From positions 26,514,544 to 26,578,543 of the forward strand of contig OZ038321.1 in the NCBI GenBank assembly GCA_964035795.1: a stretch of DNA of 64,000 bases, in the 5' to 3' direction. Below are positions 12,593 to 24,039 of the stretch, piece after piece; the stretch's first letter is position 1; the number at the start of each line of letters is the position of its first letter. The translations under genes were made by a program, and so were the position numbers. This DNA comes from Pterobdella sp. o SKG-2022 (Eukaryota > Annelida > Clitellata > Hirudinida > Piscicolidae). The notes under the pieces are model-generated. The model was not told the DNA's origin, did not search any database, and saw only the letters and a list, made by a program, of their open reading frames with translations.

Positions 12593-12806
12593 ATATCAAT
12601 AAACATTAACGACGATATTATGAGAAAAAATTTTTAGTACATTAGCAAAAATAAGCTAGAATTTTCGGTAAGTATAGCCTTACCGTAATACGTTAGCATT
12701 AAACTATTGTGGTAAGGCTACACTTACCGTAAATTTTAGCTTTTTTATGATAATAAATGTACTAAAAATTTTTCTCATAACATCGACGTTAATGTTTATT
12801 GATATT
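12593..12806. mobile_element. Fold-back MITE-like palindrome, 214 bp
   Basis: The left arm (ATATCAATAAACATTAACGA, then ATGAGAAAAAATTTTTAGTA, then TCGGTAAGTATAGCCTTACC) is mirrored by the right arm, which read in reverse complement gives ATATCAATAAACATTAACGT, ATGAGAAAAATTTTTAGTAC and CGGTAAGTGTAGCCTTACC. The arms are about 90 bases each with a short centre near TAATACGTTAGCATTAAAC. There is no coding capacity. It sits between the YJU2 promoter and the TUBGCP5 3' end. Confidence 0.75.
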
Positions 12807-13003
12807 GTGTGAAATTACATTAAAATATCTCTAAAAATGTACTTTAATACAATAAAGTAACCCATGCTAGCAGTCCAACCTACGCTAGTATGAAAACAGG
12901 CGCAAAAAGATGATGACGGATAACTATATCATTACAAATAAACATAATATTTCATATAAAACGCAATACATATTAGTGATAAATAAAAATTCAATGATCA
13001 GTG

Positions 13004-13160
13004 TCAGTGAAGAGCTTGTCTTGGCAGGATTCGGTACATGATGACAGCGTGAAGGCCAATGATTCCACTGTTTGCCATTTGAGCAATCATTATTTTGATA
13101 ACCATTGAAATAGTGATGGAAAATAAATTACGCTGCTTTAAGTGCCCCCAGTAAATGGGA
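13004..13160 (-). other. Possible isolated exon or relic resembling a V-ATPase proteolipid end
   Basis: Reading on the minus strand from a splice-acceptor-like TTTACATCTCAG gives an open frame to TGA at 13004-13006. It contains MVIKIMIAQMANSGIIGLHA followed by VIMYRIL. The spacing resembles the last membrane helix of the V-ATPase c'' proteolipid, but the essential acidic residue position holds Gln and no partner exon was found. It lies just downstream of TUBGCP5. This may be chance, a relic, or part of an untranslated region. Confidence 0.15.
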
Positions 13161-13353
13161 CTGAGATGTAAATACTAATATTGGAATTTCGAATTAGAAT
13201 ACTATTCAAAAACTTAAATATGAAGAACTCACGTTCATATCATCATCATACTATTTAGAGCCCATTTTCCTCAGCAGAGGGTAAGGCTTTTTTGAAAACA
13301 AGTCTTTTCCACATAAGGCGGTCATATATTTAAATAAAAAGCAAATATTTCAG

Positions 13354-16300
13354 TCATTCAGCCTTATAACGAAACTTTATTTGAAGCATATTTAACAAGG
13401 CCTTACAGTAAGGAAAAGTGCCTCTAATGATGACTTGGTTCACTGTGGAAGATAAGAACTTCACACAGCGTGAAAACTCCTTTTCCTTGGTAGAAAAGCC
13501 CTCAAATCTGGATGTCATATCCATTTATGACTGGTTAAACTTACGTCTTATGATGAAGCTCAACTTATTTAAAATGAGCTCAATTTCTTCAAATAAACGT
13601 ATTTTTTAAAATTCCGTAAAAGTTATTTTACGGATCACCCATCTAATGTTTGTATTAAGTACATACTATTTAACTCCCTCTCTCTTTATCATCATGTTTG
13701 TCCAAACCAATGAAAAAACAACAAATATTGTAAATAACTAGCCTCTAAAATTTAAAGTAGAGATATATGATAAAAAAATAAAATTTTAAACAGCAAACTT
13801 CTTAACAAAGACTTCCTCGCTGAAAGGCACATCAGCACCCTCTTCACACGAGGCATCTCTACTGAAGTCCAACCACAAGTGATAAATATTTAGAGAGATT
13901 TGCAATACTCTTATAATGAGGTCTTTGAGGAAAGAGGTCTTCTGTTTGAGGAGGCATCTGTGAGGGTTTTTGCGGTTGTTTCAATTAAAACGTCTGCGCG
14001 GTAGATTGAATGCAGTCAGACGTCATTAGTTGTAAAAAAACAAAAAAACAATAATTATGTCCATTTATAAAGCATCAAGAAAAACCTGGAGCACTTGAGT
14101 ATCAAATTGTAATTGGAAGTATTTTAAAATATTTTTGTGAAATTAATGAATTAAAATAAAAAACTTCAGTATAGGACTAAAAAACAGAACCAAGTTAATT
14201 TTAATCATTCGAAACAAAAGCATTATAAGCCCCAACAACCACCATGCTGTTTTCAACGCATGACTTGAACCTGTTGTAAAGAAGGTCAAGGTAGTGTTGG
14301 TGGAGGTGGATGAGTGCTTGGATACCTTCACATTCCTGTATCTGCTGCTCAAATGACACGCTGGAAGACTCAATGATCTGGGTGGTTTCAAGCATGACGT
14401 TGGTGTAATAACCATAGGGTGTGTTGTCTTTAGATGAAATAGAAATTATTGCTATTATATAGTGTGGGATGTGTTGCCATTATATAGTGCTGGATGTGTT
14501 GATATTAAATGATATCTAAGTGGAACGTTCTCATCATAATCATTCTATTATAGTCTTTCCCTTTTCTAAGAGGTCACTGATCTAAGCCAAAATTAACGAT
14601 AAAATCGAATAAATTTATTGAATCTCAGCAATGTGGTGCCTTTATTCTCCTATTTAAACGTGGTTTAAAGTAAAAAAAAGCATTTAGAAGGTTTTATTAA
14701 TATCATAACGTTCCAGTGATAAATAAAAGAAACATTGAAAATGGATGGCTTAGACATACCCTGGTCATGACGTAGAAGTCGAATGAGTTAGCGAAGTTGA
14801 GAACCTTCATGCGAAACAGGTGCAGCCTTTTGATTGCGTTGTAGGTTAATCTTTAATGATTTTTATGAGGGGCTTAAATGAAACAACTATATAATATAAA
14901 AACATGGTTTATAAGCTCATAATACGCAAAGCTTTTCGATTTTCTGGGAAACCATCATCAGATAATTATATATTATGCAATAATAAATTAAAATTATTAA
15001 TGAGCTATGATTCTTCGAGCTTAACATGAAGGTTCAAATTATTTTGATTTTGAATATTAATAAACTAATATAGCAATGGAATGATACATTGGTTAAAACC
15101 ACACCATGGAATCCTCCATACAAATTTCTCATAATGAATCTTACAACCATGAAACTAAGCTTAAAAGCTCATGACAACCTGTGTACAAGATCTCTGCAAA
15201 CTTTACTGCCTCTGGGCACTTTTATCTCTTGAAGGGGGTGATTAAAATAATGAATAATGACATCAATAATTAAATAAATTAAAAAAAAAACTAGGAAAGC
15301 ATAAAAACAATAAGTATATAAAAACAAAATAAAAGAATTTGAGAACACTTGCAACTGGGTTGAAATGGGAAAAGATACATACTATTATTAGGAATGAATA
15401 TTCCATTATAATTATTATCTTTATTATAAAACACCAGCACTCCTGACCAACAAAGTGCAGCGAATCTAATGAGTACTTGGCATGCTTCAGCATCAAGATG
15501 AATCTGCCGTTGAAAGAGCATCATTATATGTAGATAGATAGATAGACATATAGATGAATAGATAAATGGATAGGTAGATAAATAGATAGATAGAGTGAAG
15601 ATATCTATCTATCTATCTATTTATCATTCTGTTTAATAAGGTATTGTTAAATCGATTGCACAGATTATTAAATTGATCTCAAATATATGAAGGCAACATT
15701 GATAATAATAATAATGATATCGGATTGGTCGCAGTGTTAAATAGATTACGAAAGATATTAGATTGATCAGAAAGTTATCTAAAATCAGATTTGATTCACC
15801 AAAATGAAATAATACAATGCTTTGAAAACCTAAAATGAACATTGATAATCTTATCAACAAAATCATTATAACAACAGAGACGGATAATATTTAAATAACT
15901 TGAAAATGTCTTCATATTTTCTCATGTTCTCTTCACTCAGCATAATGCTGCAAGGCCAAGGAACCTATGCAAAGATAAAAATAATAATAATAAAATTAAT
16001 AATAAGAACCATGATTAAAAAAAAGATATTTAATCAGAGCAACAATGATGATATGAATAAACTGAAATATATAACATTGTATTTTTAAAATGTACTTGAA
16101 ACCTTTCGAAAATAATAATAATAACAAAAAAAAAGTGATAATAATAAGACACCTGATACTTGAGAGATAGAAGACTGATGGAGTTGATATCTTTGTTGCA
16201 CACCTCTCCATTGCTCGTGTCCATGCTGATGCTCAACCTTGTGGATGTGTGGTCATGATGACGTAGTTATACGTAGTAATAAAAATAGTTAGTAATGGAG

Positions 16301-19300
16301 TTAATATTAATGTAATGTAATGCGGTATTTATAAAGCGCTTTTCCTTATAGATCAAAGCCCTTGCTACAAATTTAATGTAGCGAAAACACACTGTGGAAC
16401 AGGTGCTAATTGTCGGCCCACGCGGGGTCAAACCCGGTATTTTAGATAATTAATTTAATGCTCTACCAGCTTAGCTATACCGACCTACACAATAGACAGT
16501 GAAAATTCACGTTTACTATAGAAAGCATAACGTTTTTTACCCTGACCAACAGGATTGAAGCAGATTTCAACTAAATTTTATAAGTCTGCTTTTTCTCCCA
16601 CTAACAAAACGTTGTTTTGGCTTGGTTTTGTTTAGCTATTTTTTATCAATATTTTTGAAACAGACTAGACTTTAAAAATGCTATTTAAGCGGGAAAAATA
16701 GCAAATTAAGAAAATCTGGTCCAAATCTGCATCAATCCTATTGGTGAGAATAAAAAACGTTATGCTTTCTATAGAAAACGTGAAGTGTTTGTCATAATAG
16801 ACTTACGCCATAAAGATGCAACTACGAAGACGATGATCGCATATTAATATCATTGATTCCATGAAATAGGCGATGATGGTTGATTATAACGTAAACTTAT
16901 GAAGTTTTTGAAAAACATTTGAAACATAAAATAGATTGAGCATTATTTCAGAACACTTTTTAGTTTATTAAGATACGAAGCTTTTTGTTATCAACGTAAC
17001 ATTATCAAGTGGAGTTAAAAATATTTGTAACTCCACTTGATAATATAAGCTCATCTTACGAAAAGCTTCGTGGAATAAAATAAACTCCTAAAAGTGTTTT
17101 CGTTTGAATATTAAAGTACAACACAGACCTGGTAAGCATATCATCATCATCATCGTCTTTCGTGTCACACTGCTCATCCATGAAGGCCTGTTGCAAAAGG
17201 AAGGTCAAGTAGGTTTCTTCGTACCAGTGCTTTTCTGTCTGGATCTGTTTTATGGTGGTGATGTGAAAGTGGTGGAAAGGGGGAGGAAGGACTGGGGGAA
17301 TTTTGTAACGGTGATGATGAAGAGTAAATTTATACAATAATAATGTTAATAACCATGTAACAATAGTTTGTATATCTGAAGTTTTGTGTTTATTTTTAAT
17401 TGTATGAGACCTTTTTTCAACCTTCAAAAAATATTGAAATTTTAGTTATACAAAAAGCCAAGAGTTTATAACCATGAAATGTTATTAAAAATATACAATA
17501 AAATGACCCAAAAAAAATGGAATAAAGACTGACGGCATGGAAAAAACTGCAGTAGAAATCATGCATAGACCTTCCAGATTCCATGAGAAAACACTTCTGT
17601 TGGTGATGATGAAAGTTTGTGCGTATCTCACCATTAATCATTACTGCCGTTTGCATCATCATCATCATCGTCATCTTACTTAATCATCATCATAATAATA
17701 AAACTAGACAAAAAACCTTAACTATGGTGAAATGCTTGTAGAAGCGATGAGGTAAGGCCACGGATGTGGTGATGGTGCGGGAGACGGCAGTATAACATTG
17801 AGCAGTGAAGTCCTTGATTACCTGCTCCAGCTGCCGATGCCGCAGATGCATTCGAGATTTCCTTTAATGCAAACAAGCGTGGTGATTATGGTGATAATAA
17901 CAGAAAAGAATGAAGAAAATGATCATCCTCCTTAAAAATGAAGAACTGGACGATTTTGATGGCAACCCAAAGAATACCCACCCATGACTAGGGTGCTTTG
18001 GTTTAAAAAATCTTCTTCCTTATTCTATTTAGAGCTCATTTTTCTCAGCAAGAGATGAAATAAAATAACAAAATATATAACTTTAATAAATACATAAGTA
18101 ACCATAAAAATAGAAAAAAATAAAAAACCTAGTATTGGTCAATAGTTTACTTGGCCCAGTCCCACCGCAAGGATTAGAGATGGTGTTGAGAGAGGATTCA
18201 TGAGGTATGAAGTGGGCCAGAGATTTATTCAGACAGTCATATAAATAAGGGTTGTTGTGTGTGTTTTGGTCTCTTATGAAAGTATGGGACAATTCTTCAT
18301 CCCAATATAATAATGAGGATGATGATGGTTGTTGTGATGGTGCTGATGAAGGTTGTGGTACTAGTGATGATGTTGGTGGTAATGATGGCTCTGATTTACC
18401 ATCACAAACTGCTGAACTGCCTTTATTTATTTGAACTTCATCGCGTCTCTGAAGTTCGTCTGAAGAACTGTGAAAGATTTGAGAAAATGAAAAAAAATAA
18501 AAAGCATCATTGCTTAAGGTAGCGTTAAGAAGTTTCTAGGCCATAAAAAAAGATAAAATCTTTTTCTTATTGCTACGCTCTATTTCGCAAATATAGTTGA
18601 ATATAGTTGAGAGCTAATGAACAAATGTTCAGTTCTAAACTATGACATGTTTTTGCTTGTAGGTATTTTGGCACTCCGCAACAGAGTGTGTGAATCATTT
18701 TAATGAAAAAATATAATCAAAATAACATTTCTTGATTTTTATCGTAAAATAGAAAGATTTTAGACACATATATTTTTTCAAAAAACTAAAATTTTCGAAA
18801 AATATGTATCTAAAATCTTCTTAATTTTACGATAAAATCTAGGAAATTACGATATATTTAAGCTCATTTAGTTTTAAAAAAATGACGAATTATACACTCT
18901 TAGCACTAGACGTTAGCTGAATTAAATGTAGATACTACAATCTTGAAGGCAACTATGAATAAAATTATTTACTATTAATAAAAAAACTAAATAATAATGA
19001 AGTTACATAACCATATGACAATAAGTGATTCTCAGAGCAAAACTCATACTTGATAATATTCCTTTGTTAACGAAAAACTTTGTACTTGACAAAAACACCT
19101 TTTGTGTTAAAATAACTCGCAGTAAAATTTTTACAACTATCTACAAATTCCCATGATACTAATGATAAAAATGACCCTGATACTAAGCATACGAACTCCC
19201 AAGACTCAAAACACTCACCTATCAGCATGAGTGATTCCATCTTTCTTGCTGTCACAACTTGGAACACTGGCCAACAGGCAGCTTTTATAAGAGTGATACA

Positions 19301-22300
19301 AGGACTCACCAAAACCCCCATTTCCCACTCCACCCGTTTGGGAAATATTTGTAGTCTCAACCTCATTGATAGACCCGATCAAGCCAAAAGACTTACCAGT
19401 GTTTACTAAGAGGATCAGAGATTTCTTGAGGAAAGCATGCTCTTCCTGCAGTGAGTGATTGATAAACAGTGAAATGACGAAATCAATCAATATAATGGAG
19501 TATAATAGAATATAAAAATAATAGTAGAAAAACGAACATAGTTTATTCAATCAAATAAGGTAGGACGATTATAATTACAAAGGTAAGATTTACACATATT
19601 GAATAAAATAAATTTTCAACCAAAAGCAATTGATTCACTACACCGCTTGTTTTCTACAAATTATCAACAAATGAACCAGACTTCAAAGAACCAACACAAC
19701 CCCACCCTACCTCACTTCCCACCACCTCCAGCGACTTTTCCCAAAAGCTTTCAGTTCTCTCTTCCCAGTATTTTGTTCTGTCAACGAAAATCATTCTCAT
19801 CATTAATGGCATCAGTGTGTATGTGTAGGGTGGAATGGAGAAAAAAGGTTAGGTCGTTGGAAAAAGTCAGTGAGCCCTTGGAAAAGGGAAAGATGCTGAC
19901 TATAATAAAATGATACTGATACTAGTGAGTTTATGCAGTGTAGATATATGCAATTTTTCTAAAAACTTCGAAATATAATCCTATAGCATGAACAACGCTT
20001 ATAACATACAAGGACAAACGCAAAAAACTCAAGTTACTTCTTAATAAAAAACTCATCCAGGTGGTCATCGAAAACTCCCCTTCTCAGCCAATCATCAAGC
20101 AGCTGTAGACAGGGTCTCACTACTTCCAGCCAAACACTGGCCAGTAGTTGCAGCTGCCATGAGTTTTACTTAATCAATTGATATAGGGTTTAATTTAAAT
20201 TTTAAAGAGTAATTGAAGATGAAAAAAACGATAGAACCTTAACTTTCAGGTTCACAACCTGATGATGAAATCATTTCACATAATAAAAAATAAATATAAT
20301 TTTCTTGATTTTTATCATAAAATGAGGAAGAGCTTAAATACATATATTTTTTCAAAAAACTAAAATTTTCGACAAATTCAGCTTTTTCATAATTCGTTAG
20401 TATAAAAATATAAATAAATAAATAAATAAATAAATATATATATATATATACAGCATCAAAAATTTTTGTTTTGAACAGAAAAAGTCATCTAATGAATATA
20501 ATAAAACCACTTGCAATAATAATGAATCCTAGTGAAAATAATAACATGTTATTGCCATAGTTTTTGGTAAAACCACTGACCCTATTGAGAGTACCATTTT
20601 AGTAACTATTGTTTAGATACATCTCAGTTTTGAACTCGTGCATGTAATTGTACCATTGTGCTTATCATGAATTACACTAATTTTGTTGATAACCATGTAT
20701 TCTCTTAAGCTTTGATTAATTTAAGTCTTATAGTAGACGATAAATGTCAATTTGCCATGGAAACATATATAAAAAAACACTAAAATTCGTTTAAACCTGT
20801 ATAAAACTTTTGGCAAAACTAACATACATTATCAAAAGCATAATATAGGCCATTATTACGGTAAATTTTTAACAGATATAAGACTTATAAAATCAAAATT
20901 TTCATGCACACCCACACAAACACAATTGACCAACATACCTCAGACACTTCACTGATTGGGTAGCCTCCATTTTGTGGGACACCCTCAATAGGTTCATTTC
21001 TTGCTTCATTCCATCCACAATCTAGCAAGTCATATTGGATAAAAGTGTTGTATATACAAGAGAACAGATGCAAACAGGACTGGGTAGGTGTGTATAAATG
21101 GTTTAGGTGGGTTATTTGGTTGCAGAGGTCATTGCTGTTTTTGTCATCATCATCAGCTTTTTGGTTTGACATGTGCTGTTTGATGGATGATAGATGTGCT
21201 ACCAATGGTTTCACAACACCATCCTCAAGAAGGGAGTGCAATAAGTCAAGTACTTTAAAAACATCTTTCAACTCCACCATTAATCCTAGGATGCTTTTTC
21301 TTTCTTTGGGAAGAAATTATTAACAGTATAATTAGTTATTTAAGAGAAGAATTTGAAGATGTAAAATTTTTCTCAAAATTCTATATATTAACAATTTTTT
21401 TTACAATTTATTATTAGAGTGGAAGTTAATGAAAATTTGAAATAAATAAACGAAGTATTTAGTGTCTTCATGAGTCATCATCGTTCATGTCATAAAAAGT
21501 TGAGTATTTAATAAAAATGAAAAAAAGAACATGCAAAGAAAAAATATTTTTTAAAATGAACAATCTTTAAATTATTACTTTTAGCTTTTAATGCTTCTTC
21601 CACAGAGAGGAATGTTTTCCTGACATGACTCAACCAATCAGAAAGGACTGAAGCAAAAGCTTGATGGGAGTTTGTGATTGACTGGAATTTAAACATGAAT
21701 TGCATATCATTAAAATCCCACTGCGAATAATGGTGGTTCTGCAGGTAGGTAGACAAATTGTTAGGGTGAGTGAGAGCTTCAATAAACTGCTCAAGCTTCT
21801 TCATCATTGTGGCATATAGAGCATATTCCTGTAAAAGCTTGTGTAAGCATTTCTGTGAGGTTATTTATATCTTAATCACAATACTAACATAATGATGGAT
21901 GTGTGAGCACGTGATAAAGCAATTTATAACGAATGACTAAAGGATTTAGTTGTTATTTTGCTAAACCATTTAAGCCATTTTCTTACCCAAAAATCAGGCT
22001 TTATCAATGAAGATACATCAAAAATAAACTAATTAAAATAATTACGCTTCAAATGCTTTTTATAGCACTATATAAAAAATATTATAGATTGAAGCTTTTA
22101 ATGGCAACCTGGCCAAGGAAATTGACAGCCACACAGTTGTTAACAATATATTCTCCATTGAGCCATTTAAAAGTGAATGTTGACGCCAATCCTGTGAATA
22201 ACCTGTTTTGGAGGTTATGTTGTTATAATAACAAGGGAAACAAACAAAATATTAACTAAATTCACAAAACTTTTAGTAAGACAAACTAACATTATTGAGT

Positions 22301-23801
22301 GATAATGTAAGTTTGCCTAGTGAAAGCTTTGTGAATTTCAAACAACAATACTTACCATATTATTTCACTGATGAGATTATCTTCACTTAGTACATGCATA
22401 TTACAAAAACTTTTGAGTTTATCATTATTTATATAAAAGTCGTTCAATTTATATAGTAAAGGAGATGCTGTTTCATGTTGTGTGTATGTAGGTACATCTG
22501 AAGCTGTATCATATCCTGAAGTGTGCTGTTTATCACCATCATCTTCTAAAGTGAAGTTGTATAAAAAACCATTATTACTGGAATGACTATTGAAAAGCTG
22601 TGAGGATGTTTTGAATGAGTTGCTAAAACCTTCATCAATGAAGAGACTGATGCTTAGTTGTTGTAGGTCGAAACAATATGATGTTTCATCATTTTCATAG
22701 AAAGTTATTCCTATATCAGTAAACTTACTATGAAAAGACTTCCAACTTTTTAAACAATTGATATTTTTTGAATTAGTTATGTTGTTGGTGATTTGATTAT
22801 GTGGTATTGACTGATTGAAGGAGTAATCTCCATAAGCCATCCAATAGGTTTTTGTTAAATTTTCATTGAGGTTATCCTTTAAAGCTTCTAACTTCTCAAA
22901 AGCATCATCTATACGATGAAGACCAAGTGATCCTTCTATGTTTTTATTAACCTCAAAACCAATATCCTCATTCTTATTTTGAGTAACATCTTTATTTATT
23001 TCATCAGCAGAAAATTTTTTCAAGTTATTGGTCTTTTTATCTGCTTCTATTTTATTCAATTTTATATTTTCATTATTTACAGTAACAAGAACAGTTTTAC
23101 CAATATTATTTAATTCATCATCATCATCTTTTTCTGATGATGATGATGAATAATGCATAACCACATCTTCACCATCAAGCAGATAAGATTTCCAATCAAA
23201 AGGATGTGTTACATTTGTTTGATTTACATATTTTTCTGTAATATCATTGGAGGGCTTTATATTTGTTGATGTTGGTGATTGCGAAAGAAAAAATAAGAAG
23301 TGAAGTATGGAGTAATGTGTTTGGGTTTTCTCATGAAGTATTTCCTCCCCATACAAGGCGCTGGTTAAAAACCTATGACATTGCTTTTGGAGTTGCTGGG
23401 ATTTCAATTCTAATCCATGAATGATCAACTTTTCGGCAGTTCTGAATGAAAAATAATTGAAATTATGTGTAATTCATGAAATATTAAGTGTTACCCATCA
23501 ATGATACGTTCAACTTCTCTTTCATCTGTATCAAGGAATGAATGGTTCTTGATATTTGTAGAGCAAAACTTATAACAGTCATTGTAGACACTTTCTTCTA
23601 ACTGAATAATTTAAACAAAAATTTAATAGAAATTAAAGTATAAATCTCTACTCATATGACGGGTATTACAATTCATCATGAAGTAATGGAAATTATATAA
23701 TAGGAATAACATTCTTATACCTTATAATCACAAGTTTTATCATTTACAATAACATTAACTAAATGTTTTAATAGATCGTCAACTTGTTTCCAACGCGCCA
23801 T
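13354..23801 (-). CDS. TUBGCP5: Gamma-tubulin complex component 5, 20 exons
   Basis: GCP5 is a subunit of the gamma-tubulin ring complex that nucleates microtubules at centrosomes. Inferred exons, 5' to 3' on the minus strand: 23721-23801, 23495-23601, 22356-23441, 22109-22202, 21579-21852, 20939-21303, 20038-20153, 19711-19777, 19219-19445, 18129-18467, 17723-17861, 17530-17596, 17129-17234, 16153-16237, 15900-15964, 15441-15503, 14760-14850, 14271-14377, 13807-13957, 13354-13500. Phases agree throughout, giving about 1258 residues (human about 1024). Diagnostic matches include HYSILHFLFFLSQSP and FDWKSYLLDGED in exon 3, WLFTGLASTFTFKWLNGE in exon 4, KCFLMESGRSMHDFY across exons 11-12, RLSISMD, KYQVPWP, HAKYSLDSL, RLHLFRMKVLNFANS, RCLLKQKTSFLKDL and the C-terminal VIIRGTFPYCKALL. 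The extra length is mainly an Asp/Ser/Asn-rich linker in exon 3. The exon 12/13 and 19/20 junctions are the least certain. It shares a 238-bp promoter region with tankyrase. Confidence 0.92.
15529..15630. repeat. Inverted GATA/TATC microsatellite in TUBGCP5 intron
   Basis: About 60 bases of TAGATAGATAGA-type repeats are followed within a few bases by TATCTATCTATCTATC. The two blocks are reverse complements, so single-stranded DNA or the intron RNA could fold into one hairpin. Confidence 0.8.
16321..16485 (-). mobile_element. tRNA-derived SINE, copy 1 (degenerate head)
   Basis: On the minus strand the head reads GGTCGGTATAGCTAAGCTGG, an A-box region, and later GGGTTTGACCC, a B box with one change from the copy at 30.0 kb. 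The body is shared with that copy over about 90 bases: GCTACA, GCGAAAACACACTGTGGAAC, CTTATAGATCAAAGC. The tail ends AGCGCTTTATAAAT. It lies in TUBGCP5 intron 13. Confidence 0.85.
16507..16786. mobile_element. MITE-like element with long inverted repeats, about 280 bp
   Basis: The left end reads TTCACGTTTACTATAGAAAG, CATAACGTTTTTTACCCTGA, CCAACAGGATTGAAGCAGAT. The right end in reverse complement reads CTTCACGTTTTCTATAGAAA, GCATAACGTTTTTTATTCTC, ACCAATAGGATTGATGCAGA. Arms are about 65 bases, with a T-rich centre lacking coding potential. TUBGCP5 intron 13. Confidence 0.75.
16951..17101. mobile_element. Fold-back MITE-like palindrome, 151 bp
   Basis: The arms run GAACACTTTTTAGTTTATTA and, from the other side in reverse complement, GAAAACACTTTTAGGAGTTT. 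They include ACGAAGCTTTT on both sides and meet in a perfect core ATTATCAAGTGGAGTTA / TAACTCCACTTGATAAT. A related string (TCTTACGAAAAGCTTCGTG) occurs at 61.42 kb in a CEP290 intron. It ends about 28 bases from TUBGCP5 exon 13. Confidence 0.75.
18727..18847. mobile_element. Fold-back MITE-like palindrome, 121 bp, copy 1
   Basis: Left arm TTTCTTGATTTTTATCGTAA, then GAAAGATTTTAGACACATAT. The right arm in reverse complement gives TTTCCTAGATTTTATCGTAA and GAAGATTTTAGATACATATT. The loop is near AAAAAACTAAAATTTTCG. TUBGCP5 intron 9. Confidence 0.72.
20299..20380. mobile_element. Half copy of the 18.73-kb fold-back element
   Basis: TTTTCTTGATTTTTATCATA, then TAAATACATATATTTTTTCA and AAAAACTAAAATTTTCGAC match the left arm and loop of the element at 18727-18847, but the right arm is absent. 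This shows the palindrome is a dispersed family. TUBGCP5 intron 6. A short (AAAT)n/(AT)n microsatellite follows at about 20404-20450. Confidence 0.7.
22258..22340. mobile_element. Small fold-back palindrome, about 83 bp
   Basis: AAATTCACAAAACTTTTAGT, AAGACAAACTAACATTAT is answered after TGAGTG by ATAATGTAAGTTTGCCTAGT, GAAAGCTTTGTGAATTTC. This gives an imperfect hairpin with arms of about 38 bases. TUBGCP5 intron 3, close to the exon 3 donor. Confidence 0.7.
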
Positions 23802-24039
23802 TATTGTTTAAATCGAAGACTGTTTTATATTTGAGAAAAAACTTTTTATCTTTTTTGTAAAAATAATTGAACGTATTTAATAATTTTTATTAATAATTTA
23901 AAAATAAAATTTAGGACTTTATGTCAATAAGTCATAGTCTTATTTATAATTATAAACATTCTTTACGATAAAGAGGTTTCATTGAAAAGGCTAAAATATT
24001 AGAAAGTTAATGTATGGTTCGTTGTCTTTAAGAGATTAA
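23802..24039. promoter_or_regulatory. Bidirectional promoter region between TUBGCP5 and tankyrase
   Basis: The two initiation codons face away from each other, 238 bases apart, so this interval must hold both 5' untranslated regions and core promoters. It is AT-rich and I see no convincing TATA box placed for either gene. An in-frame TAA lies directly before the tankyrase ATG. Role inferred from geometry only. Confidence 0.65.

Noticed and set aside
14386..14415. Upstream extension of TUBGCP5 exon 18 (VMLETTQ).
   Set aside because: Phase with exon 17 fails; the acceptor directly before ATC at 14377 keeps phase and matches the family (TR followed by IIESSS).
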